NCBI GenBank assembly: GCA_964019055.1 | Contig: OZ025206.1 | Location: forward strand, 29,027,012 to 29,091,011 | Reading direction: 5' to 3' | DNA length: 64,000 nucleotides | Source of the DNA: Anthopleura xanthogrammica | Lineage: Eukaryota > Cnidaria > Anthozoa > Actiniaria > Actiniidae | In this document: one piece after another, positions 46,801-58,800 of the stretch | Numbering within the stretch: the first letter of the stretch is position 1 | Layout: every line of letters starts with the position of its first letter | Position numbers and translations under genes: made by a program | The notes under the pieces: model-generated | Told to the model about the DNA's origin: nothing | Seen by the model: only the letters and a program-made list of their open reading frames with translations | Databases searched by the model: none

Positions 46801-49800
46801 GTTCGTTCGTTCGTTCGTTCGTTCGTTCGTTCGTTCGTTCGTTCGTTCGTTCGTTCGTTCGTTCGTTCGTTCGTTCGTTCGTTCGTTCGTTCGTTCGTTC
46901 GTTCGTTCGTTCGTTCGTTCGTTCGTTCGTTCGTTCGTTCGTTCGTTCGTTCGTTCGTTCGTTCGTTCGTTCGTTCGTTCGTTCGTTCGTTCGTTCGTTC
47001 GTTCGTTCGTTCGTTCGTTCGTTCGTTCGTTCGTTCGTTCGTTCGTTCGTTCGTTCAGTTTTTGTTAATCCATTATTGGGTGATAATGCCGTGTGCAAAA
47101 GTTCTAAAGCCCAAACATGAAACACTGGAATATAGATTAGTTTTTTTTTGGGAAGAAGTAAACTTTGAAAACCGAAGAAAAACACATAAAAAAGAAAAAA
47201 AGACTCACAACTCACATCCGTATGAGTTTCGTTCCGGATCAAGAATGAAAAGACCTTTCCTGAATTCACTTAGATGATCACGAAACAATGGTTCCAAGTC
47301 GAGACTGAACTTGATTCTTTTATTTATCAAGGCCAACCTCGACTTGGGCCATTCTTTCGTGATCATCCAAGTGAATTCTGGAAAGGTCTATTTCATACTG
47401 CGTTTACATGATAATAGTTCAGCTCCGATCTCTTGGCTCGTTCCGGGAGTTTCCCCAGAGAGCGGTTTCATTCTGGAATGAGTCTTTGTACTAGAACGAC
47501 CCTTGAAGCACAGGAGAAAACAAACAAGCAACTCTACTGCGTACGACACTAAGGGGACCCGAACCCTGGGTCGCATTTGTAAAAGGCAAGTGCTCTCATT
47601 GCTACGCGAACCGTGCTTGAACACTTGACAAGATGCATCAAACAATCAAAACCACAAACAGAATATAACCATTAGTTTATAATGACAGTATTTTATTCCT
47701 TTTTTAATAGACGGTCAATGAGTTTTGATTCAATTTTGATGAAAAGAGAAGGGTTTGTATTTATGGTAGCAGTGGTGGCATCCATAAGAGACACAGAGTT
47801 CACTACATTAGAGCTGAGCATCACAGAACAGGGCAAAAACTCAGTACCAATCAATGCTACGCGAATGCGTATCGATTTTGATGGTAGGTTATGTCACACT
47901 GTACAGTGGAGTGAGTGGAGTGGAGTGGAGTGGAGTGGAGTGGAGTGGAGTGGAGTGGAGTGGAGTGGAGTGGAGTGGAGTGGAGTGGAGTGGAGTGGAG
48001 TGGAGTGGAGTGGAGTGGAGTGGAGTGGAGTGGAGTGGAGTGGAGTGGAGTGGAGTGGAGTGGAGTGGAGTGGAGTGGAGTGGAGTGGAGTGGAGTGGAG
48101 TGGAGTGGAGTGGAGTGGAGTGGAGTGGAGTGGAGTGGAGTGGAGTGGAGTGGAGTGGAGTGGAGTGGAGTGGAGTGGAGTGGAGTGGAGTGGAGTGGAG
48201 TGGAGTGGAGTGGAGTGGAGTGGAGTGGAGTGGAGTGGAGTGGAGTGGAGTGGAGTGGAGTGGAGTGGAGTGGAGTGGAGTGGAGTGGAGTGGAGTGGAG
48301 TGGAGTGGAGTGGAGTGGAGTGGAGTGGAGTGGAGTGGAGTGGAGTGGAGTGGAGTGGAGTGGAGTGGAGTGGAGTGGAGTGGAGTGGAGTGGAGTGGAG
48401 TGGAGTGGAGTGGAGTGGAGTGGAGTGGAGTGGAGTGGAGTGGAGTGGAGTGGAGTGGAGTGGAGTGGAGTGGAGTGGAGTGGAGTGGAGTGGAGTGGAG
48501 TGGAGTGGAGTGGAGTGGAGTGGAGTGGAGTGGAGTGGAGTGGAGTGGAGTGGAGTGGAGTGGAGTGGAGTGGAGTGGAGTAATGTATTCATACTGAATG
48601 TCATTCACATGGCTGCGCTTCCCCTGTCTTGACATGAAGGGGATTATAGTAATATTGCTGAATGGTCATCTTTTTCCATTCAGATTTCAGTTTAAAAATC
48701 AATAATAACACATCAGGAGCCCTTGCATATTATCCTGAACAACATCAACCACAAGAGTCTTTAAAAGCCTTCACAATCTGTGTTTGGATTCGGTTATTAA
48801 CTGCTAAGACCAACCAAACGGTGTTTACTTACTCGAGAGATGTTCAGCTTACCTACTATCATCAACAGCAAGACTACAAGCTAATGGCATTCAGAACCGG
48901 CAACCAGACTAGGTAAATATCTCTTTTTTTATCGCCTCTACCAGAACCTCACTACCATAATCAATACCACACCTACCATTACTACACTATACTGTTATAA
49001 CTACCACCACCAGAACATCACTACCATAATCAATACCTCACCTACCATTACTACACTTTAATGTTATAACTACCACCACCAGAACATCACTACCATAATC
49101 AGTACCACACCTACCATTACTAGACTATACTGTTATAACTACCACCACCAGAACATCACTACCATAATCAATACCACACCTACAATTACTACACTATACT
49201 GTCATAACTACCACCACCAGAACATCACTACCATAATCAATACCACACCTACCATTACTACACTATACTGTCATAACTACCACCACCAGAACATCACTAC
49301 CATAATCAATACCACACCTACCATTACTACACTATACTGTTATAAGTACCACAACCAGAACATCACTACCATAATCAATACCTCACCTACCATTACTACA
49401 CTATACTGTTATAACTACCACCACCAGAACATCACTACCATAATCAATACCACACCTACCATTACTACACTGTTATAACTACCACAACCAGAACATCACT
49501 ACCATAATCAATACCTCACCTACCATTACTACACTATACTGTCATAACTACCACCACCAGAACATCACTACCATAATCAGTACCACACCTACCATTACTA
49601 CACTATACTGTTATAACTACCACCACCAGAACATCACAACCACTACATGTACTTCGCAAATAATCCAAATTTTTGAATTGTTTTATTACCAGGCATTTCA
49701 GAGTTCCAGATCTGTTTGACGCGGAATGGCATCATGTTTGTGCATGCTGGACTTCAGATCAAGGAACATGGAAGGTTGTAATCAATGGTGATGCCTATGG

Positions 49801-52800
49801 CTGGGGCCTGGGACTCAGTCCCAGTTTCAACATTTCAAGAGGCCTGGTTTTGAGGCTTGGTGGGTTACATAGCAGTGAAGGTCTAGTGGGGCAGGTATTT
49901 GGAGCAAACATGTGGTACAGCAATTTGTCGTTATCCAGAGTCAGGGAATTTGCATTAGAGTGTTTGTATCTGTATAATATCATCCCAGACGTTACGTGGT
50001 ACATGTTTCTACTTGGTGGTGCAGAAGAAAATGTGACAGCAGACAGCAGCTCACAATGTCATGTTATTGGTAAGATATGCTTCCATGCTAAACGATTATA
50101 TAAATGTATTATTTGCAGGAAAACCTATACTGAAATGATAATTCCATACTACTGATGTCCACACTTACGATTAGCTCAGGGATAGGGATAGATTTGTGAT
50201 CAGCCCATAGGTTGTCTCAGGGTTAGATCTGTGATCAGCCCAGAGGTTGTCTCAGGAATAGATCTTTGATCAGCCCAGAGGTTGTCTCAGGGTTAGATCT
50301 GTGATCAGCCCAGAGGTTGTCTCAGGGTTAGATCTGTGATCAGCCCAGAGGTTGTCTCAGGGTTAGATCTGTGATCAGCCCAGAGGTTGTCTCAGGGTTA
50401 GATCTGTGATCAGCCCAGAGGTTGTCTCAGGGTTAGATCTGTGATCAGCCCATAGGTTGTCTCAGGAATAGATCTGTGATCAGCCCAGAGGTTGTTTCCA
50501 GGTTTAATTAGAAAATGTTTCTTTTGGTTCTTTGTTTTAATTCATTCCATTGGAATCCTTGGCCAAAGAGAAGAAATTATTTTAAACTATTTTCCTTTAT
50601 CATACGTATTTCAGAACCAGCTCGGTTGTACGGGTCGACCAATCTCACAACTAAATCTATTGATAAAAACTTCAGTTTGAGTATAGATGCATGCGAAAAA
50701 GTACAAAGTAGTCTGTTTGATGGTTCTCGAGCTGCTCACTTCATTTTCGAACTTGGTCATTCAACTATACTGACTGAAGTGGTAGTGCTGATTGGAGGAG
50801 CACAGAACGCCTCCGGCGCATGGGTTAATGATGTTTCCATTGAAGTATTTGTTGGCCCATCGCTTGAAGACTACGTAAAGTGTGGACATCGAATGCCCAT
50901 GACATCAGGAGAAGCAACACCTTTTGTTTGTGAAACTCATCTCCAAAACCCTGGAGACTACGTTCTAATTCAAACACCTTCTGCAATCATCGAGTATCTG
51001 TACATCTGTGAGGTTACTGTCTTTACAACACACGGTAAGTCACGATTAAGGTAAGGTTATAACATACAGTGCAAGAGTGTATGCAAACGTAAATGGGTCT
51101 GTCCGACAATACATCCATGGGTCTATGTAACAGACGTACACGGGTCTGTCCGACAGACAAGCATGGGTCTATGTAACAGACGTACACGGGTCTGTCCGAC
51201 AGACAAGCATGGGTCTATGTAACAGACGTACACGGGTCTGTCCGACAGACAAGCATGGGTCTATGTAACAGACGTACACGGGTCTGTCCGACAGACAAGC
51301 ATGGGTCTATGTAACAGACGTACACGGGTCTATCCGACAGACAAGCATGGGTCTCCGTGACAGACGTACACGAGTCTGTCCGACAGACAAGCATGGGTCT
51401 CCGTGACAGACGTACACGAGTCTGTCCGACAGACAAGCATAAGTCTATGTAACAGACATTCATGTACGTCCGACAGACATACATGCAGGGTCTAAGGAAT
51501 TTTAAAGACCAAGATCGTTCATATGAGTTCCTGCATAGCTCAGTGGCCTAGAGCAGGGTGGCACAGGGGTTACGCGTGAAGCGTGATTCGGCCTATTTTT
51601 GGACCGTGATTCGTGAAATTCCAAAATATAAGTCCGTGATACGTGATCTGCGTATTTTGAAGATCGTGATTCGTGATTTTGCATTGATTTCCCTGAATCC
51701 TTGTATCAAGGTTACTCATTAATCGCATTTCGTGATTCGTGAATTCATGAAAAAAATGTCCGTGATTCGTGATTCATACCCCCCCTCCCCTCTGTGCCCT
51801 GTTCAAATCCTGCCAGAAGCTCGGAATTTTTCCGAGAAAAATAGCTTGATGACAAACGTTAACAAATACTCACATCTTCAATTTATAGTGTTTTTTGTTT
51901 GTTTGTTATGTTGATAGGATGGCCCTTCGCGGCACACGTAATGGATCTGTCAAAACCTGTCTCGTTACCTAAAACACAGACACATAATTTTGTTAGAGGA
52001 TTCGGCGAAGAAAAACGTGGAGCTACCAAGTTCGAACAGCAAAATAACCATTCTATAACCATCAACATACGAAATATCATGGGCCCTGCTAACGAGTATA
52101 CCATATTAGCATGGTTCAGTACAAACAAGCTCAACAGATATCATGAAATTATTAGCTTTTCATCATTACCGTCACGCAACGATACCACTACGGCTCTTCG
52201 TCTGTTTAATGGTTATCTTGAAGGTATTATCTACGACACAAACGGGTCTAACACTCTTCTACAATCTCAATCGTTTACTATAAAAGTAGGCACATGGCAC
52301 TACGTGGCTTTTATGCTTAACTTGAATATGAATACAGCCACTGTTTACTTGGATGATTTAGAACACGCCAAGATACATTCGAGTAGCAATATCTTGGTTG
52401 GGGATTTTCTTCACATTGCTTCTTCATTCTCTGGCAAAATGGCCTGCATTCAGTTGTTCAGTTCAATACTTGATCGTTGGGAAACTGCGCATTCCAAGTA
52501 CACATGTCTACACGACACAGCAGGTTTGTATATGGTCATTCTTATACACCTATACGGAACAATGAATAGGAACAATGAATAGGTGCATGTTATTAGTTCA
52601 TCTGTAGTTTTTTGAATACCCCCGAAAACGCGTTAACGTAAAAGATACTTGTAATCGTATAAGCCATTTGCATTGAGTGGAAAAAAGAACAATTGCAAAA
52701 TGACAGATAATGAAATGCATGATCAGGAAACAAGGTTGGTGTAGCGGAAGGGTGGTGATCTCGGGCGGGTTCATTTCTGGACTCGTAGGACACACGTCTG

Positions 52801-55800
52801 TTATAATAGGTCTGATCATCGTTTTGAGGACAACTATATAATAAGCCCAGTTTTTACCACAAACACATGGAAGTACAAAACAACCAACTCGATTCTTGTG
52901 GTGGATGTGACGTCATAGCCGCCATGTTGCCCACCGAAGAGATGTACACCACCAGTCTAATACATGTTTGTAATAATAACAATTTTTTTTCAGTTTTGTA
53001 TCCCCAGGTTTTATTGGATAAACTTATCAACGGTCGTGTTAAAGTTCCCTCATCATGCACCAAGAATACCAACCATGTTGCCTATACCAATGGAATATTA
53101 GCACAGAATAATTCCGCTACAAGACTCCTGTCCAATCAAAGCTCCATAACATATTTTGTTGATGGCTCTTGTAGCCTGCCAAAGTTTTCGTTCACCATTT
53201 CCTTCTGGATCATGTTTCTTGACAGTAGTGACACTCAGATTATATCAACAAAGCCAGCAAATGATATTCTACTCAAAAGACTATCCAATGGACAAGTTGA
53301 AGTTAGCATTTCTCTACCTGTTACACCTACACTGAGCGCGAACACCACCTCACGATTACAAGACCACTATTGGTACTTCATTTCACTGATCTTTGACAAA
53401 ATACCAACAGTGTTACAGCTTTGGATCGATAATCATCTAGATATTGAGTTAAGCGATCCAAAACACGCACTTGTAGACTTTGCAATACAAGATCAAATGC
53501 TTCAAGTTGGCGCTGGTCAGATGGTGATTACTTGTTTACAAGTGTTTGATGCTGCCTTGTCAAGAAGACGGATAGCTGCAGCCAAATATAGATGTCTAAG
53601 GGATGATCCAGGTGATTTTTAAGATGACACCATAACCCTGCAACCCTACATTAATCACACTAGTCCCCTTGACTTGTATTTCATTTTATGGGAAATATGG
53701 TTTATTTATTAAGAAATTCTTTTAACCACGAGTGTTTAAGAAAATTGAAGGAGTCGCTTCCCTCTCTTCTCCCAATGAGATAAGACAGTACGCTTTCAGT
53801 AGCAAATGGCAAAGGGGAGGGGGGGCAAGCACAGACTGCATACGTGGCATATTATTCTTCCTTTTTATTTCAAATATTTGCATGGTTCTATTTTTTTGTA
53901 GGGGTTATTATTGGACCACCAACCAATGTATCAGCCACTGGTTTGTCGTACACTACAATACTCGTTGAATGGGATCCCATCCAGCAATCACTACCTGGAT
54001 ATGTCCTGGGCTATCAAGTGTTTTACACCGCAGAAAATTCTAATGCTTCATCTAGTGTTATTGTTAATCGCTATTACAGCTCAGTGACTCTGACTAATTT
54101 GATTCCTCAAACCTGGTATGACATCACGGTAGAGGCTTTCAGTGCCAATCCATCTATGTCCAGCACGAGAGTTTCACAACGTCCTGTGAGTCTGGGTAAG
54201 TATGGTGTGATGGAAATATGAAGGACGGATGGATGGATATATGGATGGACGGATAGGAAGGAAGGTAGATGGATGGATGAGTTGGTGGGTAGGAAGGTGG
54301 ATGGATGGATAAATGGGATAAATGGATAGCTTCGTACTCTTTCTGATACAAGTTTATTGATCTATTTATTATTGATCAAGTGTATTACAACATCAGTTAC
54401 AACAAAGTAACTTACTAGTGACTGTATTTCAGATCCACCATCATCATTAAGAGTGTTCCGGAGGAACAAGACCTCGGTGCACGTGTTTTGGGATGCTGTC
54501 AATCAATCAGTAGTGGGAAGTTTTGAAGGATACCAGATATTTTATTCTCCTGCTGGAAATTCATCATATGAGTCGACTATGCTCGTCTGTTACAACAAGA
54601 CGGACGTCATCGTTACTGGACTGACCAGGGATGCCAACTATTCCGTTCAAATTGCTATCTTTTCAAACATCAGCGGTCTAAGAAGTGAGGTCGTTTTCCC
54701 TGTCAATAGATCATATGGTGAGTGGATTGCCATACCTACCATACCTAGTTATTAACCGGACTAGAGATTCATTCTGGATGTTTGATTAATACGCAGGCCC
54801 TTGGGTAATATCCAACAAAACAACTTCAAACAAAGCCTTAACAACCTCTACGATGAGCAACAGCCCACTCCTCACAGAAACCACAACACCACTCTCACCA
54901 TCAGACGTATCCACCAGCACAATCGCCTCATCAGTGTCAGATACCCAAACACCATCACCATCAGACGTACCCACCAGCACAATCGCCTCATCAGTGTCAG
55001 ATACCCAAACACCATCACCATCAGACGTATCCACCAGCACAATCGCCTCATCAGTGTCAGATACCCAAACACCATCACCATCAGACGTACCCACCAGCAC
55101 AATCGCCTCATCAGTGTCAGATACCCAAACACCATCACCATCAGACGTACCCACCAGCACAATCGCCTCATCAGTGTCAGATACCCAAACACCATCACCA
55201 TCAGACGTACCCACCAGCACAATCGCCTCATCAGTGTCAGATACCCAAACACCATCACCATCAGACGTACCCACCAGCACAATCGCCTCATCAGTGTCAG
55301 ATACCCAAACACCATCACCATCAGACGTACCCACCAGCACAATCGCCTCATCAGTGTCAGATACCCAAACACCATCACCATCAGACGTACCCACCAGCAC
55401 AATCGCCTCATCAGTGTCAGATACCCAAACACCATCACCATCAGACGTACCCACCAGCACAATCGCCTCATCAGTGTCAGATACCTCAACACCATCACCA
55501 TCAGACGTACCCACCAGCACAATCGCCTCATCAGTGTCAGATACCTCAACACCATCATCATCAGACGTACCCACCAGCACAATCGCCTCATCAGTGTCAG
55601 ATACCGCGAAAACCATGGCAACAGTTGTCGAACTTTCAACCATGTCGATTACAACAATCAAACCATCTGCAGCTACAACAGTTAGCACCAGTACAGTCAC
55701 AGTTCAAGGTCAATGGAGCACTTGGTCGCCCTGCAGTAGGACGTGTGGTAAAGGCACGAAAACTAGAGCACGGAATTGTTCTACAGGAATATGTATCAGT

Positions 55801-58800
55801 AGCAAGGAATGCACTCTCCCTTCATGTGAAGGTAATGAGAAAGGAATGGATAAAATAGTGTTACCTGACGTGGGTGTCTGCTGCAACTAAGAACATCTCT
55901 TTTTTTCTAAATGTTTCAGTGACTGTAAGCCTTCTGGTCAACTTAACAGCAGAAACATGGGATGATATGTTGCTTGATCAAAACTCTAAATTGTTTTCCA
56001 ACTTACAAGACAAGCTCTTTTATAATGTAGGTATAATTATGAAACAATGACCCTACCCCCTTAAAACTGGCAATTGTGTCAAAATGAAATGAAAAAAGAA
56101 CACAGGAGAAATAGCAATAAATATAGAATCGAATATTTTATAAGGATTTGTTTGGGGAAAATGCGCTGGATGGCAAGACCGACAAACTAATCCTCTAAAC
56201 AATCAATTAACCAACCCACCAACCACCCAACCACCAACCCACCAGTCCACCAGTCCACCAGTCCACCAGTCCACCAGTCCACCAGTCCACCAGTCCACCA
56301 GTCCACCAGTCCACCAGTCCACCAGTCCACCAGTCCACCAGTCCACCAGTCCACCAGTCCACCAGTCCACCAGTCCACCAGTCCACCAGTCCACCAGTCC
56401 ACCAGTCCACCAGTCCACCAGTCCACCAGTCCACCAGTCCACCAGTCCACCAGTCCACCAGTCCACCAGTCCACCAGTCCACCAGTCCACCAGTCCACCA
56501 GTCCACCAGTCCACCAGTCCACCAGTCCACCAGTCCACCAGTCCACCAGTCCACCAGTCCACCAGTCCACCAGTCCACCAGTCCACCAGTCCACCAGTCC
56601 ACCAGTCCACCAGTCCACCAGTCCACCAGTCCACCAGTCCACCAGTCCACCAGTCCACCAGTCCACCAGTCCACCAGTCCACCAGTCCACCAGTCCACCA
56701 GTCCACCAGTCCACCAGTCCACCAGTCCACCAGTCCACCAGTCCACCAGTCCACCAGTCCACCAGTCCACCAGTCCACCAGTCCACCAGTCCACCAGTCC
56801 ACCAGTCCACCAGTCCACCAGTCCACCAGTCCACCAGTCCACCAGTCCACCAGTCCACCAGTCCACCAGTCCACCAGTCCACCAGTCCACCAGTCCACCA
56901 GTCCACCAGTCCACCAGTCCACCAGTCCACCAGTCCACCAGTCCACCAGTCCACCAGTCCACCAGTCCACCAGTCCACCAGTCCACCAGTCCACCAGTCC
57001 ACCAGTCCACCAGTCCACCAGTCCACCAGTCCACCAGTCCACCAACCAACCAACCCGCCAACCCACTAACCTTATAACCCACTAACTCACCAAACAACCT
57101 ACCAAACCACCAACCTACCAACCCACTAACCTACCAACCCACCAACCCACTAGTCCACCAGTCCACCAACCCACCAACTCACCAATCAACCAACCCGCCA
57201 ACCCACTAACCTAATAACCCACTAACTCACCAAACAACCTACCAACCCACTAACCTACCAAACCACTAAACCACCATCCCACTAACCTACCAAACCACTA
57301 ACCTACCAACCCACTAACCTACCAAACCACTAAACCACCATCCCACTAATCTACCTCCCAACCTATCTACCTACTTACCTACCTACCAAGCAAGCAAGCA
57401 ACCAGCCAACTGACCGACCAACCAACCGACCAGCCAACCAACCGCCTAGCAGCCAATCGATCAACCAACCTACCAATCGCCAATTGCAAATCAATGAATC
57501 AATCAAACACCTGCAACACAACCCTAATGTGTAAATGCACCAAGAAACACAACAACAAGTAATCAAATAAATAAACAAGCGAAAGCTGTAGGAGAATAAT
57601 ATATAAAAGCATGAATACAAATCCACCGATAAAATAACTAGCATGCGAAACTCAACTTTATAAATGTTTTCCCAGGTTGAACAGTCTTTCAAGGGTTCAG
57701 CTACACAAATCCAAACCGTCAACTTAATATCCTGCAGGTAAAATAGATATTTAACTTTATCCTGTATATTATCATGCGTACCCTTTATTGTGTGCCCAGT
57801 TTGCTTTTTTGAGATTAATTCCGTTTAGAATTCCATAGGTAGTCAAGTTTGCGCACTGATCGGCTAGAGATTTATACTAGAAGCAATTTTTCGTAGAATT
57901 AGCCATTAACAATATCGCATGGAGCATAATGTTTGTCCATTTCAGGCCACGTGTCATTCCCGTGAGAATAAAATTTTTTGCTTGAATCGTATCAATATTC
58001 ATGTGTCTTCTCATGCCCAACCATTAAACAAAGAAATAACACTTTAGGAAACGAATTACACGTGATCTGAAATGGGAAAACGTGGATTTGGTGTATTCAG
58101 CATAGTATCCAGTATCCAGTATCACAGCACATGAAACTTTATTGGACGTCATGTTTTTATTGATTTTGACCAATTAATTTGAACTTTTTTACCTGAATTT
58201 GACAGACTGATATTGTAAAGCGACACCTATTTCCAGTATTGATGTATGATTTCTGTTTCAGTCATGGAAGTGTGATGGCCAACTTCAGTATTGTGTACGA
58301 CAAAACCGGTGAAGATGATCTTGTGAATTTTCAAGAAAGTTTAGAAGAACACGGGCATTTGGGGACAGTTCCTTTGATAGTCTTGAAATATCATGCCGAA
58401 TCAAGTGAGTGCCACTATCCCGTTTTTCCCATAGTTACTGATTTTACTGAGCACCTAGTTATTTTATGTTCCACTTTGTGCTCAGGAAAAGAGTGGATTA
58501 CATCATACTTTACAGCAGGGAAATCAAATCAAAATTATAAATTTTTCATGTGATGTAGTAGTTTCAAAATGATGGATAAACGAAACATTACATTGTATCC
58601 CTCAGTGTAAAATAAATAGGTGTGCTTACAAACATGTCCTCATGAATTCCCCTCTGACAGCAGATTGATCATATGGTATTTCTCAGTCCCTTCCGAAGGA
58701 CCAAAGATCATTTCATCATCTATCCTGAGTCCATCATCCATGCAGATACGATTTAGACCTATTCATTCAAGCAACGACAATGGAACTTCCCCTAGATATA

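Larger units (their letters stand above)
44934..47883 (+). other. Receptor-channel module 1: PA14-like region (exons 2-3)
   Basis: Residues 22-190, split by the intron that holds the TTCG array. The pattern SPGSYHVSCSVRYCRVYIS, then TQVISIG, then REGFVFMVAVVASI and LELSI follows PA14 folds: a beta-strand with Cys-containing display strand, a short loop, then a second sheet. PA14 domains often bind carbohydrate. The assignment rests on pattern only; an unrelated beta-sandwich is possible. Confidence 0.5.
55920..58404 (+). other. Receptor-channel module 10: SEA domain (exons 12-14)
   Basis: Residues 1480-1583. VTVSLLVNLTAETWDDMLL, then FSNLQDKLFYN, VEQSFKG, and across the next junction SCSHGSVMANFSIVYD match the SEA fold. 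The loop HGSVMA aligns with the G-S-V-V-V autoproteolysis site of mucin and adhesion-receptor SEA domains. Exon 12 ends at a GTAGGT donor; phase demands this choice, because the alternative GTATAA donor would create a stop. An 800-bp AGTCCACC array separates exons 12 and 13. Confidence 0.8.

Noticed and set aside
45277..47277. Frames of over 600 codons on both strands (Ser-Phe-Val-Arg and Thr-Asn-Glu-Arg repeats)
   Set aside because: They are the (TTCG)n array read in both directions. The flanking exons join in phase by splicing over it.
47682..48635. Long frames of Trp-Ser-Gly-Val-Glu or His-Ser-Thr-Pro-Leu repeats
   Set aside because: These are (TGGAG)n read on either strand. Only the first part (47711-47883) of the plus-strand frame is a genuine exon of the receptor-channel gene.
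54786..55700. Minus-strand frame of 304 codons opposite the mucin-like repeat, and the shifted plus-strand His/Arg-rich frame
   Set aside because: The 60-bp unit is a multiple of three and lacks stops in several frames. Only the Ser/Thr/Pro frame joins to FN3-2 upstream and to TSP1 downstream.
55832..55890. Read-through of the TSP1 exon to a stop at 55890, giving a soluble secreted product
   Set aside because: A good donor (GAAGGTAATG) at 55832 joins in phase to the SEA exon. Intron retention is possible but not supported by the sequence alone.
56187..57121. Minus-strand frames rich in Trp-Thr-Gly-Leu-Val-Asp
   Set aside because: They are the AGTCCACC octanucleotide array on the opposite strand, inside an intron.
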